This document shows, piece by piece, positions 43,724-54,769 of a stretch of 64,000 bases of DNA. The notes under the pieces are model-generated. The model had not been told where the DNA came from, made no database searches, and worked only from the letters and a program-made list of their open reading frames with translations. A program made the position numbers and the translations under genes. Source of the DNA: Amycolatopsis camponoti (GTDB lineage: Bacteria; Actinomycetota; Actinomycetes; Mycobacteriales; Pseudonocardiaceae); NCBI RefSeq assembly GCF_902497555.1, contig NZ_CABVGP010000001.1, positions 2,150,501-2,214,500 on the forward strand. The letters are read 5' to 3'. Position 1 is the stretch's first letter. Every line of letters begins with the position of its first letter.

Positions 43724-45100
43724 GTGGCACAGGACGAGCTCTTCACCGTGAACACCGACATCGCGCCGTCACCGGAGCGGACGACGTCGAACGCGGACGA
43801 GCGGCAGGCGGACCCGGCGAGCTCCCCGCTGGCCGTGCGGATGCGGCCGCGCGCGCTCGACGAGGTCGTCGGCCAGCAGCACCTGCTGCGCGAAGGCGCT
43901 CCGCTGCGGCGGCTGGTCGAGGGCGCCGCGCCGGCGTCGGTGCTGCTCTACGGCCCGCCCGGCACGGGCAAGACGACCCTGGCCAACCTGGTCTCGATCG
44001 CGACCGGGCGCCGGTTCGTCGCGATGTCGGCGCTTTCGGCGGGCGTCAAGGAGGTCCGCGGCGTCATCGAGGAGGCGCGCCGGCGCCGGCAGTACAACGC
44101 CGAGAACACCGTGCTGTTCATCGACGAGGTCCACCGGTTCTCCAAGACCCAGCAGGACGCGCTGCTCGGCGCGGTCGAGGACCGCACGGTGCTGCTGGTC
44201 GCGGCGACCACCGAGAACCCGTCGTTCTCCGTCGTCTCGCCGCTGCTGTCGCGGTCGCTGGTGCTGCAGCTGCGCCCGCTGACCGACGAGGACATCACGC
44301 AGCTGCTCGAACGCGCGTTGGCCGACGAACGCGGTCTCGGCGGCGAGCTGACGCTGACCGACGACGCCCGCGCCCACCTCGTCCGGCTCGCCGGGGGTGA
44401 CGCGCGCCGCGCGCTGACCGCGTTGGAGGCGGCGGCGGACGCGGCGTCGGCGACCGAGGCGAAGACCATCGACCTGCCGATCGTCGAGTCCACTGTGGAC
44501 AAGGCGGCGGTGCGCTACGACCGCGACGGCGACCAGCACTACGACGTCATCAGCGCGTTCATCAAGTCGATCCGCGGGTCCGATGTGGACGCAGCGTTGC
44601 ATTACCTGGCCCGGATGATCGAAGCGGGGGAGGACCCGCGGTTCCTCGCCCGGCGGCTGGTCGTGCACGCCAGCGAGGACATCGGGATGGCCGACCCGAC
44701 AGCGCTGCAGTCGGCCGTCGCGGCGGCGCACGCGGTGCAGTTCATCGGCATGCCGGAGGGACGGCTCGCGCTGGCGCAGGCGACCGTGCACCTCGCGACG
44801 GCCCCGAAGTCGAACGCGGTGATCGCGGGCATCGACGCCGCGCTGGCCGACGTCCGCGGCGGGCTCGCCGGCACCGTCCCGCCGCACCTGCGCGACGGGC
44901 ACTACGCGGGCGCGAAGAAGCTCGGCAACGCGCAGGGCTACCGCTACCCGCACGGCGTCCCGGAGGGCGTGCTGGCCCAGCAGTACCCGCCGGACGAGCT
45001 GGTCGGCAAGGACTACTACGAGCCGACCCAGCGCGGCGCCGAGCGCACGCTCGCCGAGCGCGTCCCGAAGCTGCGCCGGACGATCCGCGGGGAGAAGTGA
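43724..45100 (+). CDS. rarA: Replication-associated recombination protein A (RarA/MgsA)
   Basis: 458 aa AAA+ ATPase of the clamp-loader group acting at stalled forks. Walker [18 protein letters not shown], Walker [21 protein letters not shown], sensor [19 protein letters not shown], and C-terminal tetramerisation segment [23 protein letters not shown] 43724 is chosen: TAACGT at 43711-43716 would start transcription at this codon, fitting a leaderless mRNA; GTG 43700 is the alternative. Confidence 0.93.
   Translation: MAQDELFTVNTDIAPSPERTTSNADERQADPASSPLAVRMRPRALDEVVGQQHLLREGAPLRRLVEGAAPASVLLYGPPGTGKTTLANLVSIATGRRFVAMSALSAGVKEVRGVIEEARRRRQYNAENTVLFIDEVHRFSKTQQDALLGAVEDRTVLLVAATTENPSFSVVSPLLSRSLVLQLRPLTDEDITQLLERALADERGLGGELTLTDDARAHLVRLAGGDARRALTALEAAADAASATEAKTIDLPIVESTVDKAAVRYDRDGDQHYDVISAFIKSIRGSDVDAALHYLARMIEAGEDPRFLARRLVVHASEDIGMADPTALQSAVAAAHAVQFIGMPEGRLALAQATVHLATAPKSNAVIAGIDAALADVRGGLAGTVPPHLRDGHYAGAKKLGNAQGYRYPHGVPEGVLAQQYPPDELVGKDYYEPTQRGAERTLAERVPKLRRTIRGEK
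44488..44500. repeat. Copy of GTCCACTGTGGAC (rarA)
   Basis: Exact copy, read as Ser-Thr-Val-Asp. Confidence 0.85.
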
Positions 45101-45101
45101 G

Positions 45102-45122
45102 CCCGGCGGACGAATCGCCGGG
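45102..45122 (+). terminator. Short hairpin after rarA
   Basis: CCCGGCG (45102-45108) and CGCCGGG (45116-45122) form a 7-bp stem right after the rarA stop. Confidence 0.45.
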
Positions 45123-45231
45123 AACCTGATCACCAGCGTGGCCCGCGGAAGCCAAGATCATCGGGTTTCGTAAGCTTCGCGCCTTGAGGCGGCCACGAAC
45201 CGGGGTCGCCGCGACCGCAGGAGGCGCTCCC

Positions 45232-45609
45232 GTGCCCGCGACACTGCAGTGCATCGTCCTGGACTGTCCGGAACCGGTGGTGCTCGCCCGCTTCTACCAG
45301 GCGCTGCTCGGCGGCGAGGTGGACCGGCCGGACCCGCGGTGGCGCGTCGACGAGGACTGGTCGACCCTGCACGCCGGCGGGATCGTCCTGGGGTTCCAGC
45401 GCTCGTTCGACTACCGGCCGCCGCGCTGGCCCGACCCCGCCTTCCCGCAGCAGTTCCACCTCGACTTCGAGGTCGACGACTTCCGGGAATCCCACCACCA
45501 GGTGCTGGTGAACGGCGGCCGGCTGCTGGACCCCGACCTCGGCGGCCGCGGCTGGCGCGTCTACGCCGACCCGGCCGGCCACCCCTTCTGCCTCCTCGGC
45601 GACTACTGA
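45232..45609 (+). CDS. VOC family protein (glyoxalase/bleomycin resistance-like)
   Basis: 125 aa. Beta-alpha-beta-beta-beta module: QCIVLDCPEPVVLARFYQAL, LGFQRSFDYRPPRWPDPAFP, QQFHLDFEVDDF and WRVYADPAGHPFCLLGDY, the pattern of actinobacterial VOC proteins. Metal ligands would be His/Glu in the first strand and in HLDFEV. GTG 45232 is chosen because AGGAGG lies 9 bp upstream. Ligand unknown. Confidence 0.88.
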   Translation: MPATLQCIVLDCPEPVVLARFYQALLGGEVDRPDPRWRVDEDWSTLHAGGIVLGFQRSFDYRPPRWPDPAFPQQFHLDFEVDDFRESHHQVLVNGGRLLDPDLGGRGWRVYADPAGHPFCLLGDY

Positions 45610-45650
45610 CGCGAACTGCGGGACGGGCGCGCGTTCGGCACGATGGGGAC

Positions 45651-46496
45651 ATGAGCGTCGCTTTTCTCGGAACCGGAATCATGGGCGCGCCGATGGCGGC
45701 CAACATCGCGAAGGCGGGCTTGGAGGTCCGGGTCTGGAACCGGACCCGGGCGAAGGCCGAGCCCCTCGCCGACGTCGCCACCGTCGCCGACTCGGCGGCC
45801 GCCGCGGCCGAGGGCGCGGACATCCTGGTGACGATGCTCGCGGACGGACCCGCGGTCGCTTCGGCGTTCGAAGCCGCTTCGCCCGCTTCGGGCACGTTGT
45901 GGCTGCAGATGAGCACGGTCGGCCTCGACTGGACCGACCGCCTCGCCGCGGCGGCCGAAAAGGCGGGCGTCGTGTTCGTCGACGCGCCCGTGCTCGGCAC
46001 GCGGACGCCCGCGGAGCAGGCGCAGCTGCAGGTGCTGGCGTCCGGGCCGGACGAGGCCCGCCCCGCGGCCACGCCGGTGTTCGACGCGGTCGCCGTCAAG
46101 ACGCGGTGGCTCGGCCCGGCCGGGCAGGGGAGCCGGCTGAAGCTGGTGGTGAACGCGTGGGTGCTCGCGCTGACCAACGCGACGGCCGAGAGCCTCGGCC
46201 TGGCCCGCGGGCTGGGCCTGGACCCGTCGCTGTTCCTGGAGACGATCGAGGGCGGCGGCCTCGACGTCGGCTACGCCCACGTGAAGGGTGCCGCGATGCT
46301 GGCGGGCGAGTACCCACCGGCGTTCCCGGCGAGCTTGGCGGCGAAGGACGCGCGTCTGGTGGTCGAGGCGGCGGGCGCCGAGGTCGACGTGGCGGGGGCC
46401 CGCGCGGCGCTGGCCCACCTGGAGACGGCGGTGGAGGCGGGCCACGGCGAAGAGGACATGGCCGCGCTCTACACCGCGGTGATCAAGGAAAGCTGA
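45651..46496 (+). CDS. NAD(P)-dependent beta-hydroxyacid dehydrogenase
   Basis: 281 aa of the 3-hydroxyisobutyrate dehydrogenase/GLYR family. Rossmann motif AFLGTGIMGAPMAANIAKAG with a WNRTRAKA end that favours NADPH, substrate loop FVDAPVLGTRTPAEQAQLQV and the catalytic lysine segment GSRLKLVVNAW. It probably oxidises short hydroxyacids or reduces semialdehydes or imines. It starts 41 bp after the VOC gene on the same strand. Confidence 0.9.
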   Translation: MSVAFLGTGIMGAPMAANIAKAGLEVRVWNRTRAKAEPLADVATVADSAAAAAEGADILVTMLADGPAVASAFEAASPASGTLWLQMSTVGLDWTDRLAAAAEKAGVVFVDAPVLGTRTPAEQAQLQVLASGPDEARPAATPVFDAVAVKTRWLGPAGQGSRLKLVVNAWVLALTNATAESLGLARGLGLDPSLFLETIEGGGLDVGYAHVKGAAMLAGEYPPAFPASLAAKDARLVVEAAGAEVDVAGARAALAHLETAVEAGHGEEDMAALYTAVIKES

Positions 46497-46511
46497 CCCC
46501 GGTTCCCGCCG

Positions 46512-47396
46512 CTAAGCCGGGAGGAGCGTGGCCAGGCGGTCGACTCCGAGGCCGCTCGTCATCAACCGCTCCTTCGCGTTCCCCAGCAGCCGGCGCGTCC
46601 ACGGCGTGAAGCCGCCGTCGCCGACCTCGAGGAGTTCGTCGCCGAAGGACGCGTACACCTTGAAGCAAAGCCCCTCGTAGTACCCGCCGCGGCCGCCTTC
46701 GCGGTCCGGGAACGGGTGGACCGGTACCTCCGCCGCGGTGAGCAGGCCCTCGAACCGCGGGTCCAGCACCGTCACGCCGAGCGAGACCGCCGTGGCCCCC
46801 AGCGCACGGCACCCGGCCACCATCAGCCGCGCGTGCTCGGCCAGCGCCGCCCGCTCGAACTCCCGGTCGCCCGTGTCGCGCCCGGCCGTCACCGCGCCGA
46901 ACAGCGAGAAGTGCGCGAACAACCCGGCCGGGACCGGCTGGGCGCGCACCACGCGCTGCACCGTCGCCAGCCGGACGACACCCCCGGCGGCGCGCCGCAC
47001 CGCCGCCTCCAGGGCCAGCCCCGTCGTCGGGTCCGCGGCGACCTCCGTGCCGCGGCCGGTCGGCACCACCCGGTGCTGGGCCAGCCCGGTCACCGCCGAA
47101 TGCGTGCCCAGCGGGACCAGCGGCGCGAGCGTCACCAGGTCGAAACCGGACGCCGCGCCCAGGACCGCGTCCTCGACCCGCCGCAGCAGCGCGAACGGCA
47201 GGGGACTCGGGCCGGTGAACCGGTCGGCCCGGTGCCGGCGCAGCACGTCCGGCCCGGCCAGCCGGGACGCCCGCCGCCGCGCGACCTCCAGCTGGACCGT
47301 CGTCAGGTCGGCGCCGGGCAACGCGGCCAGCACGTCGGCCGCGGCCCCGCCCGGGCCGGAGAGGATCCGGCGGCCCGGTCCGTCGTCGTGTGCCAT
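46512..47396 (-). CDS. Uncharacterised protein resembling a class II aaRS catalytic core (HisZ/HisRS-like)
   Basis: 294 aa. The C-terminal half has GGYYEGLCFKVYASFGDE, LEVGDGGFTPWTRRLLG and the closing SGLGVDRLATLL, similar to the His-binding YYTGxxFE loop and class II motif 3 GxGxxR. The N-terminal RHRADRFTGPSPLPFALLRR recalls the PPRxLP/motif 2 region. It is not a full HisRS (no anticodon domain), so a HisZ-like regulatory or amino-acid-binding role is possible. The assignment is by eye only. Confidence 0.6.
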   Translation of the reverse strand: MAHDDGPGRRILSGPGGAAADVLAALPGADLTTVQLEVARRRASRLAGPDVLRRHRADRFTGPSPLPFALLRRVEDAVLGAASGFDLVTLAPLVPLGTHSAVTGLAQHRVVPTGRGTEVAADPTTGLALEAAVRRAAGGVVRLATVQRVVRAQPVPAGLFAHFSLFGAVTAGRDTGDREFERAALAEHARLMVAGCRALGATAVSLGVTVLDPRFEGLLTAAEVPVHPFPDREGGRGGYYEGLCFKVYASFGDELLEVGDGGFTPWTRRLLGNAKERLMTSGLGVDRLATLLPA

Positions 47397-47525
47397 CGCC
47401 CAGGTCTACCGCGCCGCCGCCGCGGGGAGCGAGGCGTTTTCCGGCCCGCGCGGGGTGACACGGTCGGGAACCGGGCCAGGCGGTAACCTCATCCGCACCC
47501 AAGACCCGTGAACCGAGGAGGGCCC

Positions 47526-47912
47526 GTGTCGGCAGGGCAGATCGCCGCGTTGATCGCCGCAGGAGCATTCGTGGTGCTGGTCGTCCTGCTGGCGATCCCG
47601 CTGATCAAGCTCGGCAAGACGCTGGACGCGGCCACCGAGGCGATCGAGCGCACCAACAGCAACACCGATCCGCTGCTGATCGGCGCGAACCAGACGATCA
47701 CGCACGTCAACACCCAGCTCGAGCGGGTGGACGGGATCACGTCGAACGCGCAGGCCGTCACCGGGAACGTCTCCGCGCTGACGTCGGTGTTCACCGCGAC
47801 CCTGGGCGGCCCGCTCGTCAAGACCGCGGCGCTGTCCTACGGGCTCAGCAAGGCGATCCGGGCGCGCAAGAAGAAGAACGCGCTGAAGGCCGCGAAGAAG
47901 GCGGCGAAGTGA
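47526..47912 (+). CDS. DUF948 family protein
   Basis: 128 aa. One N-terminal membrane helix (AALIAAGAFVVLVVLLAIPL), then a long amphipathic helix GKTLDAATEAIERTNSNTDP and a lysine-rich tail. DUF948 proteins occur upstream of alaS in many actinobacteria. GTG 47526 has GAGGAG just upstream. Coupled to the next gene. Confidence 0.86.
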   Translation: MSAGQIAALIAAGAFVVLVVLLAIPLIKLGKTLDAATEAIERTNSNTDPLLIGANQTITHVNTQLERVDGITSNAQAVTGNVSALTSVFTATLGGPLVKTAALSYGLSKAIRARKKKNALKAAKKAAK

Positions 47913-48214
47913 AGCGGCTGTTCTGGCTCGGCGTCGGCGTGGTCGCCGGGGTCGCGCTGTCCCGCAAGGCCGCCGAAACCGCTCGTCAGGCCACTCCGGC
48001 CGGGTTAGCATCGAACCTGGGCGAGGCCGTGCGCGAGCTGGCCGGCGCCGTGGGTTCGTTCGGCGCGGAGGTCCGCGCGGGCATGAGCGAGCGGGAGCAG
48101 GAGTTGCACGACATGGTCGAGGAGCGCACGGGCGTCACCGCGCCCCGCGCCGAAGGACGGCACGCCGCTGCCGCCCGGCGCCCGGTCCGGCGAGCTCGCC
48201 GGGCGGAGGGCTGA
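47909..48214 (+). CDS. DUF6167 family protein
   Basis: 101 aa. A short membrane-spanning start [20 protein letters not shown] is followed by a helical segment [20 protein letters not shown] and an arginine-rich tail. Function unknown. It overlaps the DUF948 stop by GTGA and precedes alaS, a conserved actinobacterial order. Confidence 0.82.
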   Translation: MKRLFWLGVGVVAGVALSRKAAETARQATPAGLASNLGEAVRELAGAVGSFGAEVRAGMSEREQELHDMVEERTGVTAPRAEGRHAAAARRPVRRARRAEG

Positions 48215-48389
48215 TCCGGGCCCGCCCGGAACCCTTCCGCCGTCGACGTCGCCCCGCTCTTCGCCACCCCCCGTCACCGATCCGACCAAAAGCAGGCCGT
48301 CCCTCGAGCGGAAGCAGCCGTTGCCGCGAAAGCCATCGGCCGTGACTGTGGTTGGATCGGTGACGAACAGCACAGCAAGGACAGACTCC

Positions 48390-51050
48390 GTGGACACACA
48401 CGAAATCACCGATCGCTTCCTGCGCCATTTCGAAAGCAAGGGCCACACGCGCGTGCCCAGCGCGCCGCTGATCCTCGACGACCCCAACCTGCTGTTCGTC
48501 AACGCCGGCATGGTGCAGTTCAAGCCGTACTTCCTCGGTGAGGCGCCGCCGCCGTACCCGCGCGCGACCTCCGTGCAGAAGTGCGTGCGCACGCCGGACA
48601 TCGACGAGGTCGGCAAGACCACCCGGCACAACACGTTCTTCCAGATGGCCGGCAACTTCTCCTTCGGCGACTACTTCAAGGAAGGCGCCATCGAGTACGC
48701 CTGGGAGCTGATCACCAAGCCCCAGGGCGAAGGCGGCTTCGGCCTCGACCCGAACCGCATCTGGGCGACCGTCTACAACGACGACGCCGAGGCGGCCGGC
48801 CTGTGGCGCAAGCTCACCGGGCTGCCCGGCGAGCGCATCCAGGAGCGCGACGGCAAGGACAACTACTGGGACATGGGCGTGCCCGGTCCCGGCGGCCCTT
48901 GCTCGGAGATCTACTACGACCGCGGCCCGGCGTACGGCCGCGAGGGCGGCCCGGTCGCCGACGAGGACCGCTATATCGAGATCTGGAACCTCGTCTTCAT
49001 GCAGGACGTCCGCGGCGACCTGAGCCCCAAGCTCGGGCACAAGCCGATCGGCGTGCTGCCGAAGAAGAACATCGACACCGGCATGGGCGTCGAGCGGGTC
49101 GCGACGATCCTGCAGGGCGTCGAGAACGTCTACGAGACCGACCTCGTGCGCCCGGTCATCGGCCGCGCCGAGGAGTTCTCCGGCCGCCGCTACGGCTCGA
49201 ACCACGCCGACGACGTCCGCTTCCGCGTCATCGCCGACCACGCCCGCACCGGCGTCATGCTGATCGGCGACGGCGTCACCCCGGGCAACGACGGCCGCGG
49301 CTACGTGCTGCGCCGGCTGCTGCGCCGCATCGTCCGCTCGACGCGCCTGCTGGGCGTGCAGGAGCCGGTGCTGCAGGAGTTCGCGAAGGTCGTGCGCGAC
49401 ACCATGGGTCCGACCTACCCGGAGCTGGTCAGCGGGTTCGACCGCATCAACGAGGTCGTCCGGATCGAGGAGGAGGCGTTCCTCTCGACCCTGACGAGCG
49501 GCTCGCGCATCTTCGACCTGGCGGCCGAGGAGACCAAGCGCGGCGGTGGCGACGTGCTCGCCGGCGACAAGGCCTTCCAGCTGCACGACACCTACGGCTT
49601 CCCGATCGACCTGACCCTCGAGATGGCGGCCGAGCAGGGCCTGACCGTCGACGAGGACGGCTTCCGCACGCTCATGAACGAGCAGCGCACCCGCGCGAAG
49701 GCGGACGCGGCGGCCCGCAAGACCGGCCACGGCGACCTCTCGGAGTACCGGAAGGTCCTGGAGCAGCACGGCGAGACCGAGTTCCTCGGCTACACCGACC
49801 TGCAGGCCGAGGCGAAGGTCGTCGCGCTGCTCGAAGACGGGCAGCCGGTCCGCAGCGTCTCGGCGGGCAGGAAGGCGGAGCTGGTCCTCGACCGCACGCC
49901 GTTCTACGCCGAGAGCGGTGGCCAGGTCGCCGACACCGGCGTGCTGCTCGGCGACGGCGTCGAGCTGAAGGTCCTGGACGTCCAGAAGATCGTGCCCGGC
50001 CTGTTCGTGCACCGCGTCGAGGTCGTCGACGGCGAAATCGGCCTGGACTCCAAGGTCACCGGCTCGGTCGACGCGCACCGCCGGCTGTCCATCGAGCGCT
50101 CGCACTCCGCGACGCACCTGGTGCACGCGGCCGTCCGCGGCGCGTACGGCAAGCGCGCGGCGCAGGCGGGTTCGCTGAACTCACCGGGCCGCATGCGGTT
50201 CGACTTCACCACGCCGGGCTCGGTGTCGGCGGACGTGCTGACCGAGGTCGAGCAGGAGGTCAACGACTACCTGCAGACCAACGTCGAGGTGCAGAGCTTC
50301 ACCACGACCAAGGACAAGGCCCTCGAGCTGGGCGCGGTCGCGCTGTTCGGCGAGAAGTACGGCAACGACGTCCGCGTGGTCGACATGGGCGAGTACTCCC
50401 GCGAGCTCTGCGGTGGCACGCACGTCGACCGGATCGGCCAGCTCGGCCTGGTCAAGCTCGTCTCCGACGCCTCCATCGGCTCGGGCGTGCACCGCGTCGA
50501 GGCACTGGTCGGCTCGGACGCGCTGAAGTACGTCCGCAAGGAGCAGCTGCTGGTCTCGCAGCTGGCGAACACCTTCAAGGTGCCGTCGGACGAGCTGCCG
50601 GGCCGCATCGAGGACGTCCTGACCCGGCTGAAGAACGCCGAGAAGGAAATCACACAGCTCAAGACCCAGCAGGTGCTGGGCTCGGCGGGCTCGCTGCTCG
50701 ACAAGGCGCAGGAGATCGGCGGCGTCACCGTGGTGGCGGAGGTCGTCCCCGACGTCGACGGCAACGGCCTGCGCGCGCTCGCCTCCGACATCCGCGGCCG
50801 GCTCGGCACACGGCCCGGCGTCGTGGCGCTGTTCTCCCCGGCCGGCGAGAAGCTGAGCTTCGTCGTCGCGACGACGAAGGCGGCGCAGGACAAGGGCATC
50901 GCGGCGGGTAAGCTCGTCCCGTCGTTCGCCGAGAAGATCGGCGGCCGCGGCGGCGGCAAGCCCGACATGGCCCAGGGTGGCGGCACCAACCCGGCCGGCG
51001 CGGCCGAGGCGGTCACCGCCCTCCGTTCGGCGATTGCCGGCATTGGTTAA
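48390..51050 (+). CDS. alaS: Alanine--tRNA ligase
   Basis: 886 aa, normal bacterial length. Class II core ([40 protein letters not shown]), editing domain with zinc ligands [13 protein letters not shown] and [20 protein letters not shown], and C-terminal DHHA1 domain. It charges tRNA-Ala and hydrolyses mischarged Ser and Gly products. GTG 48390 begins [11 protein letters not shown], the family start; the 23-residue upstream extension has no homology. Confidence 0.96.
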   Translation: MDTHEITDRFLRHFESKGHTRVPSAPLILDDPNLLFVNAGMVQFKPYFLGEAPPPYPRATSVQKCVRTPDIDEVGKTTRHNTFFQMAGNFSFGDYFKEGAIEYAWELITKPQGEGGFGLDPNRIWATVYNDDAEAAGLWRKLTGLPGERIQERDGKDNYWDMGVPGPGGPCSEIYYDRGPAYGREGGPVADEDRYIEIWNLVFMQDVRGDLSPKLGHKPIGVLPKKNIDTGMGVERVATILQGVENVYETDLVRPVIGRAEEFSGRRYGSNHADDVRFRVIADHARTGVMLIGDGVTPGNDGRGYVLRRLLRRIVRSTRLLGVQEPVLQEFAKVVRDTMGPTYPELVSGFDRINEVVRIEEEAFLSTLTSGSRIFDLAAEETKRGGGDVLAGDKAFQLHDTYGFPIDLTLEMAAEQGLTVDEDGFRTLMNEQRTRAKADAAARKTGHGDLSEYRKVLEQHGETEFLGYTDLQAEAKVVALLEDGQPVRSVSAGRKAELVLDRTPFYAESGGQVADTGVLLGDGVELKVLDVQKIVPGLFVHRVEVVDGEIGLDSKVTGSVDAHRRLSIERSHSATHLVHAAVRGAYGKRAAQAGSLNSPGRMRFDFTTPGSVSADVLTEVEQEVNDYLQTNVEVQSFTTTKDKALELGAVALFGEKYGNDVRVVDMGEYSRELCGGTHVDRIGQLGLVKLVSDASIGSGVHRVEALVGSDALKYVRKEQLLVSQLANTFKVPSDELPGRIEDVLTRLKNAEKEITQLKTQQVLGSAGSLLDKAQEIGGVTVVAEVVPDVDGNGLRALASDIRGRLGTRPGVVALFSPAGEKLSFVVATTKAAQDKGIAAGKLVPSFAEKIGGRGGGKPDMAQGGGTNPAGAAEAVTALRSAIAGIG

Positions 51051-51543
51051 CCGCGGGAACCGCGGCCCGGATCGGCCAGGCAAGGACGATCCGGGCCGCG
51101 GCCGTCGGCTCGGGGTGGATGTCGGATCCGTCCGGGTCGGGGTGGCGCTGAGCGATCCGGCCCCCGTGCTCGCTTCGCCATTGGTTACCCTCTCCCGCGA
51201 TGCGACCGACGACAGTGATCTGGACCAGCTGGCCGCCCTCGTCACCGAGCACGAGGTGGTCGAGGTGATCGTGGGCCTGCCGCGAACGCTCGCCAACCGG
51301 CAGGGTCCGGCGGCCGAGCTGGCGATCGCGTATTCTGAACGCCTGGCCGGGCGCGTCGCGCCCGTGCCGGTCCGGCTGGGCGACGAGCGGCTGACCACGG
51401 TCACCGCATCCCGCATCCTCTCCCAGCGCGGGGTCAAAGGCCGCAAGCAGCGTGCGGTGGTCGACCAGGCCGCCGCCGTCGAGATCCTGCAGGCCTGGAT
51501 CGACGCCGCAGCTGCGCACCGCGCCCGGGAGGGAGACCGATGA
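51043..51543 (+). CDS. ruvX: Holliday junction resolvase-like RuvX (YqgF)
   Basis: 166 aa from a TTG at 51043. RNase H-like fold: [20 protein letters not shown] with the first catalytic Asp, [38 protein letters not shown] and [20 protein letters not shown]. RuvX processes 16S rRNA precursors in E. coli. The start is uncertain: no ATG or GTG fits before the core, and a 14-bp hairpin lies at the beginning of the reading frame. Confidence 0.85.
   Translation: MVNRGNRGPDRPGKDDPGRGRRLGVDVGSVRVGVALSDPAPVLASPLVTLSRDATDDSDLDQLAALVTEHEVVEVIVGLPRTLANRQGPAAELAIAYSERLAGRVAPVPVRLGDERLTTVTASRILSQRGVKGRKQRAVVDQAAAVEILQAWIDAAAAHRAREGDR
51060..51101 (+). promoter_or_regulatory. Strong hairpin between alaS and the ruvX core
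   Basis: CCGCGGCCCGGATC (51060-51073) and GATCCGGGCCGCGG (51088-51101) form a perfect 14-bp stem with a 14-nt loop, 9 bp after the alaS stop. It may be a terminator or a translational attenuator for ruvX. Confidence 0.55.
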
Positions 51544-53867
51544 ACGAGCAGCCACCTGAGCCCCCACGCGGGCGCAGGCGACTCCGCGAGCCGGGACCGG
51601 CCACCCCGCCGCCGTCCCGGCCCGCACCACGCCGTGCGGACCCGCACGACCCCCACGCGAGTGGCTATCAAGAGCTTCCGCAGCCGTCGCGGCACGGTGG
51701 CTCTCACAGTGGCTCTCACGAGCTGCCCCAGCCGTCGCGCCGGGCACGGCCCGAGCCGGGGTACGACCCGCGCCGCGACGCGCCGCCGTCCGGCCGCCGC
51801 CGACGGCTCGAGCCGCCGGCCACGCTGCCCCCCGCCGACGACGAGTTCGACCCGCGGGACGCCGAGCGCTCCGCACCGGTCCGGGCCCGCCACGGCCTCG
51901 ACGACGGTGCCGCCGACGGGACGCCCCCGCGCCGCCGCCGCGCGGCCCCGGATCCCGGTGAGCCCGCCGAACCCCGGCGCCGGCGTCCGGCCCCGGCGCC
52001 CGACGAAGCGGCCCCGCGCCGCCGCCGTCCCGCGCCGGTCCCGGCCGAGCCGGCGGACGCGCGCCGTCGCCGTCCGACTCCCGAAGAGCTGGCCGAAGCC
52101 GACGCCGCGCGCCGCCACCAGGCGATGCTCGACCTGGAAGAGGCCGCCGAAGCACAGGCGAGCCGCCTCCGCGGCGCGCCGGAGGACGAAGGCCCTGGTC
52201 CGCGCCGCTCGCGGGGCGCGTCGGACGAGGTGGCCGACCTCGCCCGGTTCCGGGCCGCGTCCGCCCCCGACGAGCCCGTGGAGCCGGCGCCGGGCCGGCG
52301 GCGTCGCGCCGCTCCCGACCCGGGCGAAGCCGCCGATCCGCGCCGTCGCCGCGCGGCACCCGATCCCGACGAGGCCGTCGAGGCGCGCCGGCGCCGGGCA
52401 GCGTTGGATCCCGACGCCGCGTCCGACCCCCGTCTCGGGGCACCGGAACCCCCGCGGCGGTCCGTCCAGCCGGGTGACCGCTCTGTCGGCGTGCCCGAAC
52501 CCGGTGCGGAGCCGCCTCGGCGCCGTCGTCCGCCGCCCCCGCCCGTGCGCGAGGAGCCGGTGACCGACATCATCCCGGCGCAGGCCCCGGCCGAGCCGGC
52601 GCACGAGGAGCCCGAGGAGTTCTTCGCCGAGGACGACGAGTACGCGCAGTACGAGGACTACGACGAGTACGACGGCGACTACGAGGACTACGACGACGCC
52701 GAGTACGAGGACGGCTACGAGGAAGAGCCGGAGAAGCCGCGCAAGAAGAAGAAGGGCAAGCGCGCCCTCGGCTGGGTCGCCGCGCTCGTGGTGATCGTGC
52801 TGCTCGCGGGCGGTGCCTACTACGGCTTCAACAAGATCTTCGGCTACGACGACTTCGAGGGCTCCGGCGACGGCGACGTGCTGTTCCAGGTCGACGACGG
52901 CGACTCGACGTCGGCGATCGGCGCGAAGCTCGCCACGGCGGGCGTCGTCGCCAGCGGCAAGGCGTTCGTCAAGGCCGGCGAGGACAACCCGAAGCTGTCG
53001 CGGATCCAGCACGGCTTCTACGTGATGAAGTCGCACATGTCCGGGGCCAGCGCGGTCGACCGGATCCTCACGCCGGCGTCGCGGGTCGGCCAGCTGGAGA
53101 TCCGGCCGTACACGCAGTTCGACGACATCACCCAGCCCGACGGCAAGGTCACGCCCGGCGTGTACAGCCTGATGGCGAAGGCGTCGTGCGCGCAGCTCGA
53201 CGGCAAGAGCACCTGCGTGAGCACCGACGACCTGCGCAAGGTCGTCGACGGTGCCGACCTCAAGAAGCTGGGTGTGCCGGACTGGGCGGTCGAGCCCGCG
53301 AACAAGGCCGACCGCAAGGACCGCAGGCTCGAGGGCCTGATCGCGCCGGGCCTCTACGACGTCCGGCCCGGGGCGACCGCGCAGGAGATCATCGGGCAGC
53401 TGGTGAGCAGCTCGACCGCGGCGATCCAGAACGCCGGCCTGAGCCCGCAGTCGACCGGCCCGGAGATGACGCCGTACCAGACGCTGATCATCGCCTCGAT
53501 CATCGAACGCGAGGCCGTGAAGGCCGACTTCGGCAAGCTCTCGCGGGTGATCTACAACCGGCTGGCGAGCAACATGCGCCTGCAGATGGACTCCACGGTC
53601 AACTACGTCCTGGACCGCCCGACCCTGGCGACCAACGACGGCGACCGGGAGAAGGCCGGCGCGTACAACACCTACAAGATCTCGGGGTTGACCCCGACGC
53701 CGATCTCGGTGCCGAGTCCCGAGGCTATCCAGGCGGCGGTGCACCCGGCGGCGGGTGACTGGTTGTTCTTCGTCAAGTGCGAGAAGAACGGCCTGTCGTG
53801 CTTCGCGGTGTCGTTCGACGACCACAAGAAGAACGTCGAGAAGGCAAAGGCGAACGGTGCGTTCTGA
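51540..53867 (+). CDS. mltG: Endolytic transglycosylase MltG
   Basis: 775 aa. The N-terminal 405 residues are disordered: repeated RRRR-AP-DP units, then a Tyr/Asp/Glu-rich acidic block and KKKKGK. A membrane helix follows at about 409-430 ([20 protein letters not shown]). The extracytoplasmic YceG/MltG domain contains [20 protein letters not shown] with catalytic Glu656 and [11 protein letters not shown]. It cleaves nascent peptidoglycan near the membrane. Its start overlaps the ruvX stop; its 3' end overlaps aroE by 11 bp. Confidence 0.93.
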   Translation: MNEQPPEPPRGRRRLREPGPATPPPSRPAPRRADPHDPHASGYQELPQPSRHGGSHSGSHELPQPSRRARPEPGYDPRRDAPPSGRRRRLEPPATLPPADDEFDPRDAERSAPVRARHGLDDGAADGTPPRRRRAAPDPGEPAEPRRRRPAPAPDEAAPRRRRPAPVPAEPADARRRRPTPEELAEADAARRHQAMLDLEEAAEAQASRLRGAPEDEGPGPRRSRGASDEVADLARFRAASAPDEPVEPAPGRRRRAAPDPGEAADPRRRRAAPDPDEAVEARRRRAALDPDAASDPRLGAPEPPRRSVQPGDRSVGVPEPGAEPPRRRRPPPPPVREEPVTDIIPAQAPAEPAHEEPEEFFAEDDEYAQYEDYDEYDGDYEDYDDAEYEDGYEEEPEKPRKKKKGKRALGWVAALVVIVLLAGGAYYGFNKIFGYDDFEGSGDGDVLFQVDDGDSTSAIGAKLATAGVVASGKAFVKAGEDNPKLSRIQHGFYVMKSHMSGASAVDRILTPASRVGQLEIRPYTQFDDITQPDGKVTPGVYSLMAKASCAQLDGKSTCVSTDDLRKVVDGADLKKLGVPDWAVEPANKADRKDRRLEGLIAPGLYDVRPGATAQEIIGQLVSSSTAAIQNAGLSPQSTGPEMTPYQTLIIASIIEREAVKADFGKLSRVIYNRLASNMRLQMDSTVNYVLDRPTLATNDGDREKAGAYNTYKISGLTPTPISVPSPEAIQAAVHPAAGDWLFFVKCEKNGLSCFAVSFDDHKKNVEKAKANGAF

Positions 53868-54711
53868 GCCCCGGCGGGCCGCGGTGCTGGGCAAGCCGGT
53901 GGCGCACTCGCTGTCGCCGGTGCTGCACGGCGCCGCGTTCGCCGCGCTCGGCCTGACCGGCTGGACGTACGAGCGGATCGAGACGAGCGCCGAGGAGCTC
54001 CCCGGCCTGGTCGCGGGGCTCGGCCCGGAGTGGGCGGGGCTCTCGGTCACCATGCCGGGCAAGCGCGCGGCGCTGGACCACGCGGACGAGGTGACACCGC
54101 GCGCGGCCGCCGTCGGCGCGGCCAACACCCTGGTCCGCACCGCCGCGGGCTGGCTCGCGGACTGCACCGACGTCGAGGGCGTCACCGGGGCGCTGCGGGC
54201 GGCGGGCGGCTACGAGCCGTCGCCCGGGGACACCGGCGTGGTGCTCGGCGCGGGCGGCACCGCGGCCGCGGCGGTCGTCGGGCTCGCGGAGCTGGGCGTG
54301 CGGCAGGTGCGCTTGGTCGTGCGGGATCCGGCACGAGCCGGCGAAACCCTCGACGCGGCGAAGCGTGCTTCGCTCGACGTCGACGTGCTTCGCTGGTCCG
54401 AGACGGACTTCGCGGCCCTGGGCTCCGCGGCGGTGCTGGTGACCACCGTGCCGCCGGACGCCGTCGCCGCGCACGTCGCCGAGCTCGCGGCCATCGCGCA
54501 CGTCCTCGACGTCATCTACCACCCGTGGCCGACGCCGCTCGCCGAAGCCGTCGCGGCCCGTGGCGGCCGCCTCGCGACCGGGCTGGACATGCTGCTGCAC
54601 CAGGCGTTCGGGCAGGCCGAGCACTTCACCGGCCGGCCGGCCCCGCGGGCGGCGATGCGCGACGCCCTGCGCGAAGCCACCGGGAACCTCCTGCCGCTGC
54701 CGATCTCGTAA
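53857..54711 (+). CDS. aroE: Shikimate dehydrogenase
   Basis: 284 aa. Shikimate-binding part: VLGKPVAHSLSPVLHGAAFA, LSVTMPGKRAALDHADEVTP (catalytic Lys), GAANTLVRTAAGWLADCTDV. NADP side: VVLGAGGTAAAAVVGLAELG. It reduces 3-dehydroshikimate to shikimate in aromatic amino acid synthesis. GTG 53857 lies inside the last codons of mltG. Confidence 0.94.
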   Translation: MRSEPRRAAVLGKPVAHSLSPVLHGAAFAALGLTGWTYERIETSAEELPGLVAGLGPEWAGLSVTMPGKRAALDHADEVTPRAAAVGAANTLVRTAAGWLADCTDVEGVTGALRAAGGYEPSPGDTGVVLGAGGTAAAAVVGLAELGVRQVRLVVRDPARAGETLDAAKRASLDVDVLRWSETDFAALGSAAVLVTTVPPDAVAAHVAELAAIAHVLDVIYHPWPTPLAEAVAARGGRLATGLDMLLHQAFGQAEHFTGRPAPRAAMRDALREATGNLLPLPIS

Positions 54712-54769
54712 ATCCGCTTGCGCGTGTTGATAATCTGGCCGACTGCCTTGAAGAAGGGGGTCTACCGGA

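Noticed and set aside
50181..54185. 1334-aa minus-strand open frame
   Set aside because: Antisense shadow of alaS, ruvX and mltG; no family pattern and no ribosome-binding site.
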